Below, piece by piece: positions 1-7,023 of a DNA stretch of 12,767 nt. The first letter of the stretch is position 1. Each line of letters begins with the position of its first letter. This DNA comes from DAOUCP01 sp034432155 (GTDB taxonomy: Bacteria; Chloroflexota; Anaerolineae; Epilineales; Epilineaceae), in NCBI GenBank assembly GCA_034432155.1, contig DAOUCP010000076.1:1-12767 (forward strand), read 5' to 3'. Both the position numbers and the translations under genes were made by a program. The notes beneath the pieces are model-generated. The model saw only the letters and a program-made list of their open reading frames with translations, ran no database searches and had not been told where the DNA came from.

Positions 1-262
1 GCGGCGAACTGGCTGCTCCCTGGTCGCCACAGTGCTGGCAGCCCGCGATGCGCCTCGGCGCCGCCAGGCGCCGGCGGGCTTGCCGAGGCAATGTCCAAAC
101 GACCGATGACCTACTGGCGGTGCACGCGAAACCCAAGGGCGACACCACCTGGCGCGGACAAAACGATGGGCGGGCCCAGGGCGGCCTTTGCGGTACCGTG
201 GTCTTATCAGAGCCACGCGCCAGCCGCCCGGGCAACCGCCCATCCGTAGGGGGTGGACGCGG
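1..262. other. Window edge, no supported gene
   Basis: No convincing coding region was found on either strand; the open frames here are short, GC-driven and lack recognisable motifs. The region follows the stop codon of the NHL-repeat gene, so it should contain that gene's 3' UTR. No clear hairpin plus U-tract terminator is visible. The first ~90 bases (around 2-90) contain GCTCCCTGG and CAGC spaced in a way loosely like the 37-bp repeat near 10.1 kb, but the match is too weak to call. Confidence 0.5.
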
Positions 263-1381
263 CTACGGCAAGCGATCGAGCACGCCGTCGACGAAGGCGA
301 TGAGCATGTCGGCATCCTCGGGGCGAATGGCCTTGCCACGCTGGGCGTTCACTTTGTGGACGAAGGCACCCAGCTGACCGCGAGCCGCCCGAACCTGGCC
401 GCGAGCGATCGAGTTCCCGGCGGCGATGGCCGAATCCAAAAGACCCGTCTCGACGTCGGCGCGCAGCCCGAGTGCCCGAATCACGGCGGGCAAGTCCTCG
501 ATCCGGTCCAGACAACCGTCGCCATTGGCATCACCACTGCCCGGGTTCTCCAGCGGGCAGGCGTCGATTTCGTCCAGTAGGCCGTCACCATCGTCGTCCA
601 AGTCGCAGGCGTCCCCTTGGCCATCCGCGTCTAGGTCTGCCTGGTCCGGATTCGCCACCAGGGGGCAGTTGTCGTCCGCGTCGAGCACACCGTCGTTGTC
701 ATCGTCCGGATCACAAACGTCGCCGAGCCCGTCGGCGTCGGCATCGGCTTGATCGGGATTTGCCACCAGTGGGCAGTTGTCTTCTGCGTCCGGGATGCCG
801 TCCCCATCGGCGTCCGTGACCTGCGCTCCCTCGCGCCAGAGCACCTGAATCCGCGTCGGCGGTCCTCCGTCCAACACCATGAAGCGGTCTTCGCCTTTGC
901 CGACGATCGTCCACGGACTACCGAACTCGCCTGGTCCTGTTCCCGCGACCCCCACTTCGCCGCTCCCCGGCTCGTGCCAGCCAGAGGTCACGGTTCCTTT
1001 GCCATACCACCCCAAGAAGGCGCCGTCGGCTGTGAAGGCCTGGACGCGGAAGTTCTTGTTGTCGCACACGTACAGCGTGCCGTGGCTGTCGAGGAAGAGA
1101 TCGGTCGGGTCGTAGAGCTGACCGTCACCGCTGCCACGTGTGCCCCACTGCTTAAGCCGATTTCCCGACGCGTCGAACTTGACGATCCGCTGGCCCCAGT
1201 GTTCCAGCACGTAGAAGTTGTCGTGCGCATCGGCAACCACATCGGTGGGCAAGTTGAAGCCGCTGTAGGTAGCCAGCAGGGTGCCGGTCTTGGTGTACTT
1301 GTACACTTGGTTAGCCCAGTAGCCGGCTAGAAGCAGCTCCTCGCGCGAGTTGAAGGAAATGCGCCGAGGATATGTTGGCAC
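263..1381 (-). CDS. NHL-repeat / thrombospondin type 3 repeat protein, C-terminal part (frameshifted)
   Basis: This is the C-terminal part of a secreted protein whose signal peptide and first NHL repeats lie in another frame just upstream (up to 1797). The frame is open from about 1432, and GTG at 1381 is only a formal start with no ribosome binding site. Residues ~20-180 hold NHL beta-propeller repeats (LPTDVVADAHDNFYVLE, YDPTDLFLDSHGTLYVCDN). Residues ~190-290 hold calcium-binding thrombospondin type 3 repeats (DADGDGIPDAEDNCP, DNCPLVANPDQAD twice). Residues ~300-372 form a helical tail with QLGAFVHKVNAQRGK, similar to the FIMAH/FIVAR-like ends of secreted bacterial proteins. Such proteins are extracellular and probably bind partners or the cell surface; no enzymatic residues are evident. 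The family assignment is firm and the biological role is unknown. Confidence 0.8.
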   Translation of the reverse strand: MPTYPRRISFNSREELLLAGYWANQVYKYTKTGTLLATYSGFNLPTDVVADAHDNFYVLEHWGQRIVKFDASGNRLKQWGTRGSGDGQLYDPTDLFLDSHGTLYVCDNKNFRVQAFTADGAFLGWYGKGTVTSGWHEPGSGEVGVAGTGPGEFGSPWTIVGKGEDRFMVLDGGPPTRIQVLWREGAQVTDADGDGIPDAEDNCPLVANPDQADADADGLGDVCDPDDDNDGVLDADDNCPLVANPDQADLDADGQGDACDLDDDGDGLLDEIDACPLENPGSGDANGDGCLDRIEDLPAVIRALGLRADVETGLLDSAIAAGNSIARGQVRAARGQLGAFVHKVNAQRGKAIRPEDADMLIAFVDGVLDRLP

Positions 1382-1797
1382 GCGGAACTGGTAGCGGAAG
1401 GCATGGTCAATCCCGAGTCCGATTGCACAGGCTCAAACACCTGAATCAGCCAGTTCATATCATCGCAGACGTAGACCCAGCCAGAGCGATCGATGGCCAG
1501 TCCGAATACATGATTGAACGTCCCCATGCCGCCCCCGTAACCTCCAAACGAGGTTAGGTAGTTGTAGTCCGAGTCAAAGACCGAAACACGATGGCCGTAG
1601 TACTCGCTGACGTAGATGTTGCCGGTAGGGCTTAAGGCAATGTCGAAAGCTCCGTTGAGTTGACCGGGACCGCTCCCACTCTGGCCCCACTGCTCGATGT
1701 AGCCGTCGATCCGGTAGGAGTAGCCGGTGGCGTCGGCACCGCTCGCGACGCCGAGCATGAGAACGAGGACGGCAAACAAAGTAATGATCCTAGCCAT
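1327..1797 (-). CDS. NHL-repeat secreted protein, N-terminal part (frameshifted)
   Basis: This holds the true start of the split NHL gene. ATG at 1797 is preceded by a good Shine-Dalgarno (GGAGGT at 1805-1810 on the minus strand, 7-nt spacing). Residues 1-23 are a classical signal peptide (MARIITLFAVLVLMLGVASG then ADA). Two NHL repeats follow (LNGAFDIALSPTGNIYVSEY, HVFGLAIDRSGWVYVCDD). After about residue 125 (IQVFEP) the frame stops resembling NHL protein and ends within 35 codons. The neighbouring -1 frame, open from 1432, resumes NHL sequence (FRYQFRVPTYPRR...). Joined, the protein would be about 511 residues. The cause could be a one-base deletion, a sequencing error or, less likely, programmed frameshifting, since no slippery heptamer is seen. 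Confidence 0.8.
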   Translation of the reverse strand: MARIITLFAVLVLMLGVASGADATGYSYRIDGYIEQWGQSGSGPGQLNGAFDIALSPTGNIYVSEYYGHRVSVFDSDYNYLTSFGGYGGGMGTFNHVFGLAIDRSGWVYVCDDMNWLIQVFEPVQSDSGLTMPSATSSACQHILGAFPSTRARSCF

Positions 1798-2057
1798 TGA
1801 ATGTACCTCCTCTCTGAACTAAGTGGCTTTGGATCTCCGATCCCAGTAGCCCGGACCGATGAGGCCCGGGCTCGTGCACGACCATTCCGGCCCGAACGGC
1901 CTCCGACAACCTTCGGGCGATGGTTCGTCGTTGCTGGTGCCAGCGCTTGCCCCCCAAGGGTGGCAGAAGTCCCCCCACAAAGCGTGACCGCCATGGTTGG
2001 CCGATGCCGGACACCATGCACAGTATATGGTCGTTTCCACGCCGGCGCGCTCTTCGT

Positions 2058-2086
2058 GTGACAGAAAAGTGACAGGAAAGTGACAC
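2058..2086 (-). promoter_or_regulatory. Pho-box-like triple direct repeat
   Basis: On the minus strand there are three 7-mers, GTGTCAC, CTGTCAC and CTGTCAC, each separated by 4 T/C-rich bases, giving an exact 11-bp period (GTGACA on the plus strand at 2058, 2069 and 2080). CTGTCACTTTTCTGTCAC matches the architecture and nearly the sequence of the enterobacterial PhoB box (CTGTCAT, 4 A/T, CTGTCAT). It faces the NHL gene 260 bp downstream. The nearest -10-like sequence (TATACT, 2022-2027) is about 30 bp away, farther than at classical PhoB promoters. The binding protein is inferred. Confidence 0.5.
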
Positions 2087-2434
2087 ACTAATGTCAAACT
2101 GCCTTCGCCAAGGGACTCCCTGGGGGCCGGCCGGGCATCCGCGCTGCCACGCTCTTGCGGCCAGCGGTGGCACGTCTGCTGCATGCCCCGCTCTTGAGCG
2201 GCCGTGCCTGTTGGGCCGCGAAGCCGACTACCGGCGGCCAGTCGTGGCCGGTGCGGCCGAGTGTCCACCGGACCGTGTCGCCTTGGTCACCAGACTGGAC
2301 CCGGACAGTCGTCCCGGGAGGGGCATGGTCAACGGCCTACGACATCGACCACCGCGGCGTGGCCTTGCGGAGGCCAGCGTGGTCATGCCTGCAGTCGGGA
2401 CCGCCGATCCATTGTTCGGCCGGCGGGGCTCGTC

Positions 2435-2474
2435 GGACGGCCGCGGCGGCTTGGCCACGCCACCGCGGCCGTCC
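2435..2474 (-). terminator. Strong hairpin after the SdrD-B protein gene
   Basis: Perfect 12-bp arms (GGACGGCCGCGG at 2435-2446 and CCGCGGCCGTCC at 2463-2474) surround a 16-base loop that can add a further GGC/GCC pairing. It begins 36 bp after the stop codon at 2510. There is no U-tract, so it may be a 3'-end stabilising or Rho-assisted structure rather than a classical intrinsic terminator. Confidence 0.5.
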
Positions 2475-2509
2475 CAGGAGATTCGATGCTTCGCGCTTTC
2501 TGCTGTTGG

Positions 2510-5122
2510 CTAGTTGAGTGGGCAGCCAGACTCGTTCTCAGCGGCCAGAAGCTGGTGGGCTGCCTCGAACTGGCCTGTCTCGTACGCGTTCTGGACGACT
2601 TGGATGACCTCGGCGACCGTGTAGCGATAGCTCACATTGGGGTTGACCGCGTTCAGCAGGGCTGCCGAAGCGTGGCGACCCAAGGCCTTCTCGCCACCAC
2701 CGCCAGTCCCCAGGGCCTCCAGGAGTGTCTTGGCGTACGGAACGCCGAACACTGCATCGTAGCGGCTGGCGCCCGGATTTGTGGGCTTGTAGACCATCCA
2801 GCTATCGAAGTGCTGCTTCTGCTTCCAGTAGCCGGGCGTGCAGCCCTGGCCGCCCCGGACGACCCGGAAGCCGAAATCGATGGAGTCGTCCACGCCGCCG
2901 GCCGGCAGCTGGATGCCCGCCACATCGTAACTGGTGGGGTTGCCGTCGCTATCGACAGCATCGCCGGTGCCGACGTTCTGAGTCGTTGGGATATAGTCCG
3001 CCAGCACACCGCCGGTGGCCAGGCTGGTGCCGTCGATGGCGATGGTGTAAACGCCCGCCGGCAGTTCGCTGAATCCGTAAAGCCCGCTCACGCCGGCGAT
3101 CGACTGCGTGGTGGTGGTCCGTTGCAGCTCCACGTCTCCATCGCCGTCCAGATCGCCGAACAGGTTCACCACCACGCCGTCGATTCCGGGCTCACCGGCG
3201 TCTTGGATGCCGTCACCATCCATGTCCCACCACACGAGATCGCCCAGCGCCCCGCTGGATCCGATCAGCTGCACCCAGTAACCAAAGTCCACATCGCTGC
3301 GGTCTTCTCCGAAGGCGAGGGTCGCCTGGGCGACGTTCGCGCTGGACGTGCCGTCCAAGTCGTAGCTGGGCACCAGACCGCCGGGCAGGGTCGTTGGCTG
3401 GACCCGAACCTCGAGCAGTCCGGCGGGGAGCCGGTCGAACCGATAGAAGCCGTCGCCGGACGTCACCGTCGTGGCGAGGAGGGTATCGACCGCCCCGTCA
3501 CCGTCCGAGTCCCAGCGCAGCTCAAGAACTACGTTGCCGAGACCGCTCGTGGCGAGGTCGTCTTGGAGACCGTTGCCGTTGGCGTCAAACCACACGAAGT
3601 CGCCCAGCGAGCCGCTGCCGTAGAAGCCAAAGTCAACGGTGCGGACTGAGGCACCGCTGCCGACACTCACCACCCCGGCTGCGACCACTCCGTCGGCGCC
3701 CACTGTGCCGTTGCTATCCACATCTTCGGCGGCGCCAATGTTGGCCGGTGAAACGGTCAGGCTGGCCAGTGTGCCGCCGGCGTCGGTCTCGCTAGCCGAG
3801 ATCCGAACGATGTAGTCGCCGCCGACCAGCGACTCGAACAAGTAGTTGCCCTGGGCATCGGTCGTCGTCGTCGCATGGAGAGTGTCCGGCGTGCCGTCAC
3901 CGTTCACGTCGGCCCACAGCTCGATCTCCACACCCGGAATTCCCGGCTCGCTGGCGTCTTGCAGACCGTCGGCGTCGGCGTCGAACCAGACCCGGTCACC
4001 GAGTTCCGATGGCGGCTCGCCCCAGAGGTCGCTCGCGGCATTTAGGAAAACGGTGTTGCGACCGTCGAGGCCCACGATTTGCCAGCGGTAGGCTCCGGCG
4101 GGCAGCTCGGGCACGGTGGCATCCACGCCCGCCACACCGTCGACGCCAATCCGGAAGACTTCCCACTCTCTGTCCCCCGATGGCTCGCTGTTGGCCACCG
4201 TCCACTGCAACGCCTCCTCGGCTGGCGGCTGGATGGTGTAGAACACCGACGGCGTATGAAGGAGCGGGCTCGACGCGGACGCGTCGTCGGCCGGCCGGCC
4301 AAGGCGCGCGCCCTCAGCCACGGCATACGGAGAATACGTGAAGGGCGGGAACGGAGGCGATTCCAGGTCGTCGGTGTCATCCCAGCGATCCAAGTCGCCT
4401 TCCCACACCTCGAGCAGGCTAGCTGGCTCGGCCAACGCGAGCCGAAGCTTCACGGAGCCATCGTAGTTGGTGGGCGGATACGTGTCCGGCAGGGGATCCA
4501 GGGGTCCGTAACCGATGATGCCCACCGTACTGCCGGCCCGAACATACGCCAGCCCGCGGACCGCCACTTTGAAGTTGTTCTGCTCGTTGGCTAGCTGGGG
4601 CTGGTTCCAGGTGACGGCAAGATGGTAGCCGTAACCGCCAGCCGCCGTTCTTGCCCCCGGATCGTGGCTGACGACCACCTGCCACCAATCGTCGTCGGGC
4701 ATCTGGCTGCTCGCCCAGGATGCCAGGAGCTCCGTCGGGTCGGTGTTGCCTGCGCCAAGCGGATCCCGATAGAGGCGGTAGGTGAGCTGATCGGGAGTTG
4801 CACCTGGCGGCGATGTTGGGTCCCATCGGCCGCCCATGTCGCCATCGAAGATCCGCAGCTCGAGCTGGCCGGCTGATTCCGGCACTGCGAGCTGCACCCC
4901 GACAGGCGATCCAACCGCATCCCCCAGGCTCGAGAGCCCGCGAGTGACGTTGATGAAACGCCCACTGCGGGCGTCGGCGTCGGGGAAGCCCGCGAACTGG
5001 ACGTCCGAAGACGCCACGGCGACATGGGATGGAGCCGAGTGCGCGGTGACGACCGCAAGGAGTAGGACCGCCGCAACAGAGCTGACACAGTTCGCGGAGA
5101 CGATTCGGGAGATAGACTTCAT
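2510..5122 (-). CDS. Secreted SdrD-B-repeat protein with CTPGYWK C-terminal domain
   Basis: An 870-residue exported protein of unknown partner. Residues 1-30 are a signal peptide (hydrophobic core SSVAAVLLLAVVTAHSA). Residues ~35-370 form an extracellular region that I cannot assign. Three prealbumin-like SdrD-B/Cna-B-type repeats follow at about 373-500, 505-615 and 626-753. Each opens with (A/E/S)LGDxVW(F/W)DxDxDGxQD and closes with (V/I)DFG(F/Y), and all have Asp-rich calcium-binding-like loops. Residues 760-870 form a domain opening GCTPGYWKQKQHFDSW and ending with a Cys four residues from the C terminus, a module seen at the ends of other bacterial SdrD-B proteins. No LPXTG or PEP-CTERM anchor is present. 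The ATG at 5122 has a weak AAAGG upstream. A terminator lies 66 bp upstream, so it is probably transcribed separately from the lasso genes. A surface or matrix role is inferred. Confidence 0.85.
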   Translation of the reverse strand: MKSISRIVSANCVSSVAAVLLLAVVTAHSAPSHVAVASSDVQFAGFPDADARSGRFINVTRGLSSLGDAVGSPVGVQLAVPESAGQLELRIFDGDMGGRWDPTSPPGATPDQLTYRLYRDPLGAGNTDPTELLASWASSQMPDDDWWQVVVSHDPGARTAAGGYGYHLAVTWNQPQLANEQNNFKVAVRGLAYVRAGSTVGIIGYGPLDPLPDTYPPTNYDGSVKLRLALAEPASLLEVWEGDLDRWDDTDDLESPPFPPFTYSPYAVAEGARLGRPADDASASSPLLHTPSVFYTIQPPAEEALQWTVANSEPSGDREWEVFRIGVDGVAGVDATVPELPAGAYRWQIVGLDGRNTVFLNAASDLWGEPPSELGDRVWFDADADGLQDASEPGIPGVEIELWADVNGDGTPDTLHATTTTDAQGNYLFESLVGGDYIVRISASETDAGGTLASLTVSPANIGAAEDVDSNGTVGADGVVAAGVVSVGSGASVRTVDFGFYGSGSLGDFVWFDANGNGLQDDLATSGLGNVVLELRWDSDGDGAVDTLLATTVTSGDGFYRFDRLPAGLLEVRVQPTTLPGGLVPSYDLDGTSSANVAQATLAFGEDRSDVDFGYWVQLIGSSGALGDLVWWDMDGDGIQDAGEPGIDGVVVNLFGDLDGDGDVELQRTTTTQSIAGVSGLYGFSELPAGVYTIAIDGTSLATGGVLADYIPTTQNVGTGDAVDSDGNPTSYDVAGIQLPAGGVDDSIDFGFRVVRGGQGCTPGYWKQKQHFDSWMVYKPTNPGASRYDAVFGVPYAKTLLEALGTGGGGEKALGRHASAALLNAVNPNVSYRYTVAEVIQVVQNAYETGQFEAAHQLLAAENESGCPLN

Positions 5123-5187
5123 ATCCGTAGTTGCCTTTCTGCGATTTCCGCATTCTCTTCGGGGACCAGACTGGCCGCGTTCAGCCC

Positions 5188-5219
5188 AAAAAAACCGTCC
5201 GGCCCTGCGGGTCGGACGG
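5188..5219 (-). terminator. Intrinsic terminator, minus strand
   Basis: On the minus strand a perfect 7-bp stem (arms CCGTCCG at 5213-5219 and CGGACGG at 5195-5201, with extra CCC/GGG pairing inside) is followed by seven Ts (5188-5194). It lies about 200 nt after the stop of the phosphoribosyltransferase-RRE gene, so it most simply ends the lasso operon. It is 66 nt before the SdrD-B gene start, so attenuation of that gene is also possible. Confidence 0.85.
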
Positions 5220-5419
5220 GTGACGGGTTCGAAACCCGATGATCGCGTCCACCACCCCCCGGCCTCACAGGCCAGACGGGATCCCCGTTGCGAGACTCGT
5301 CAGAGAGGATGATATCACAAACCGCATACGATTCTATGCCGTTCGCGTATCAGTTTGGTTACAGTGTCTAACCCGCACGAGTCACGTTGCATTGGTTCGT
5401 GGGCATGCGACCCACCGGT

Positions 5420-6637
5420 TTAGCTGCCCGGCCGCCGCGTTGGGCAGCCGGCCACCAGCAGGCGCCGGGTGAGCATCTCATCCACCAGAGAGGACACGTC
5501 GCGCACGAGGGTACCGCGATCGACGGCATACGAACGCCCGAGCTCCTCCACCACGGCTGCCCGGTTGCCGTGGCGCAGGAGCGCCCGCCAGACGTCGGCC
5601 GCCGCTCCGGCGAGGAGGTAGCTTTCACCGCGAGCGGGATTGGCGACGGCAATGCCGTCGGCGAGCTCAGCGTACAGGATGGCCGGCCCGGGCCGTAGCC
5701 GGCCGCTTGGGCTGCCCTGCACCTGAACGTGCGGGCCTGAACCCCGCCGGCTTGCGACGGCCGCATTGCCGAGGCTGCGCTCGGGTGGCGCCAACCGCCA
5801 GCCGCTCTCCCAGGTGCCGCTCTCCGGGACCCGGCAAAGCCGCTCCGGCTCGCCCCACGGAAAGCAGACGTGGGCGGTTGGTCCGCGCCAATAGCGGTAG
5901 GCGTCCACGGTCTGTGCGCTGTGGGCCTGGCCGGTGTGCTGGCGACTGACCTCACCCTGCTGATAGCGCGTGGGGAAGTCGCGAGCTGCCAGGCAGGCGC
6001 GCACCCGCGGCTCCTGGGCCAGAATGGCGCGGCGCAGCTCCGGGCGGGAGTACAGGTGGGCAATGATCACTTCGCCGCTTGGATATTGGGCCAAGGACTG
6101 CCGAATTCGCACCCCGGTGTAGGCGCTATCGTCAACCAGGACGATTGGCCCACGCCCGCGGCCGGGGGCACACAGTTGCTTGTGCTTCAGGTGCAGCAGG
6201 TAGGCCAAGTGCGCCAACACGAAAAGACCACCGCGCGGTATGGCCACAAACGTAAGCTTGGAGAGATCCTCGCCGCCGGCCCAGGTGGCCAGTCGCCGGG
6301 CCAGCCGACGGCAGTCGTGCCGGACGCTCGGCCAGTCGCGATAGATCACCCGTCGCAGGCCATCGTTGAGATTGGCGATCTGCATCGCCAAGCGAGCCTG
6401 CTCAAGCGAATCGAAGGAGGCGAGCACGGCCATCGCCCGCCGCCGGCCGAGTCGGACGACGATCGTCGCCGCCGACAAGCCTTTCCACCAGGGGCTCACG
6501 GCGATTGCTTTGGCCAGGGCCGTCAGGGCAGCGTCGTGGGACGATAGCGCAAAGACACGGCGGTAACGCGCCAGCGCGACTGGGTCGATGGGGACTGGGT
6601 ACCACGCTGGCTGGGGACTAGCGTCATGGCCATTCAT
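5420..6637 (-). CDS. Phosphoribosyltransferase fused to PqqD-like RiPP recognition element (RRE)
   Basis: A two-domain protein of 405 residues from ATG 6637; the frame also allows an upstream TTG at 6664, and neither has a good ribosome site. Residues ~1-95 are unassigned. Residues ~95-270 form a type I phosphoribosyltransferase: VAIPRGG, the PRPP-binding loop IVLVDDSAYTG at ~165-175, and a late CFPWGEPER resembling the FPWE motif of Gpt-like enzymes. Residues ~318-395 match the PqqD/RRE fold (GIAVANPARGESYLL, AADVWRALL, a three-helix tail ending TRRLLVAG). RREs bind RiPP leader peptides, here presumably the adjacent precursor. Lasso loci normally carry an RRE (B1) and a transglutaminase-like protease (B2); no Cys-His-Asp protease signature is visible here. 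PRPP-dependent modification of the peptide is an inference. A regulatory or degenerate role is possible. Confidence 0.8.
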   Translation of the reverse strand: MNGHDASPQPAWYPVPIDPVALARYRRVFALSSHDAALTALAKAIAVSPWWKGLSAATIVVRLGRRRAMAVLASFDSLEQARLAMQIANLNDGLRRVIYRDWPSVRHDCRRLARRLATWAGGEDLSKLTFVAIPRGGLFVLAHLAYLLHLKHKQLCAPGRGRGPIVLVDDSAYTGVRIRQSLAQYPSGEVIIAHLYSRPELRRAILAQEPRVRACLAARDFPTRYQQGEVSRQHTGQAHSAQTVDAYRYWRGPTAHVCFPWGEPERLCRVPESGTWESGWRLAPPERSLGNAAVASRRGSGPHVQVQGSPSGRLRPGPAILYAELADGIAVANPARGESYLLAGAAADVWRALLRHGNRAAVVEELGRSYAVDRGTLVRDVSSLVDEMLTRRLLVAGCPTRRPGS

Positions 6638-6738
6638 GCTGTGGGTCGGCGGGCTCGGCCCCAAGCCCTTGCCGCCACATGGCTGTGAGCTACGGGGCCG
6701 GCCCGCAGCGAGGGCAAGGGCCAGAACACGAGCACTAG

Positions 6739-6969
6739 CTAGCGAAAGAGCGTCACACTACCTCCAGATTGTGTATCCCCCGGCGCGCCCCCCTGGCCCG
6801 CGGTGAGGTCCGTCACGCAACCCCATCGCTGGAGGACAGGCCGCCGGTATGGGCGGCGTGCACCGACCCGCGCAACCATGACTTCACTGCCGACATGTCC
6901 GACCGAAGTTCCTTCCGTCACCGCTCGCTCGGCGCGAGCTCTCTGCCGGTGCCTCGTTGTTCGATCCAT
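6739..6969 (-). CDS. Lasso peptide precursor
   Basis: A 76-residue peptide with the lasso leader signature recognised by RREs: Tyr41, Pro44, Leu46, Gly50, Thr56 and Gly58 (YRRPVLQRWGCVTDLTAG) fit YxxPxLxxxGxxxxxTxG exactly. With Thr at -2, the core is GQGGAPGDTQSGGSVTLFR (19 residues). Gly1 to Asp8 would give an eight-residue macrolactam with an 11-residue tail threaded through it. ATG 6969 has AGGAG about 12 nt upstream and gives a long 57-residue leader. An internal ATG at 6879 (Met31) would give a more typical 27-residue leader but lacks a clear ribosome site. The gene lies 54 bp after the cyclase and ~100 bp before the phosphoribosyltransferase-RRE gene, an unusual internal position. Product structure is predicted, not shown. 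Confidence 0.88.
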   Translation of the reverse strand: MDRTTRHRQRARAERAVTEGTSVGHVGSEVMVARVGARRPYRRPVLQRWGCVTDLTAGQGGAPGDTQSGGSVTLFR

Positions 6970-7023
6970 GATCGTCCGCTTCTCCTCGTGCCCCGCTGGC
7001 CAGGCCCAGCCTATCAGGCGCAG

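Larger units (their letters stand above)
1798..2509. other. 712-bp intergenic region, structured leader, no gene found
   Basis: This separates two same-strand secreted-protein genes. I see no credible ORF: the candidates lack motifs and sound start sites. It contains the Pho-box-like repeats (2058-2086) and a possible -10 TATACT at 2022-2027 on the minus strand. A hairpin with arms AGCCCGG 1848-1854 and CCGGGCT 1866-1872 lies in the probable NHL leader, next to a 10-bp palindrome TCGTGCACGA at 1872-1881. A strong hairpin follows the upstream gene (2435-2474). The stretch 2100-2420 is GGCC-rich with loosely repeated segments (GACT..CCGG..CAGTCGT near 2226 and 2293). Confidence 0.5.

Noticed and set aside
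2204..3649. 481-codon open frame on the plus strand
   Set aside because: It is antisense to the SdrD-B protein gene, mirrors its codon periodicity in GC-rich DNA, and shows no domain or ribosome site.
5220..5260. tRNA T-arm-like GGGTTCGAAACCC followed by TCCACCA on the plus strand
   Set aside because: Spacing to the CCA is wrong for an acceptor stem, and no D or anticodon arm can be built upstream; it is a plain palindrome near the terminator.
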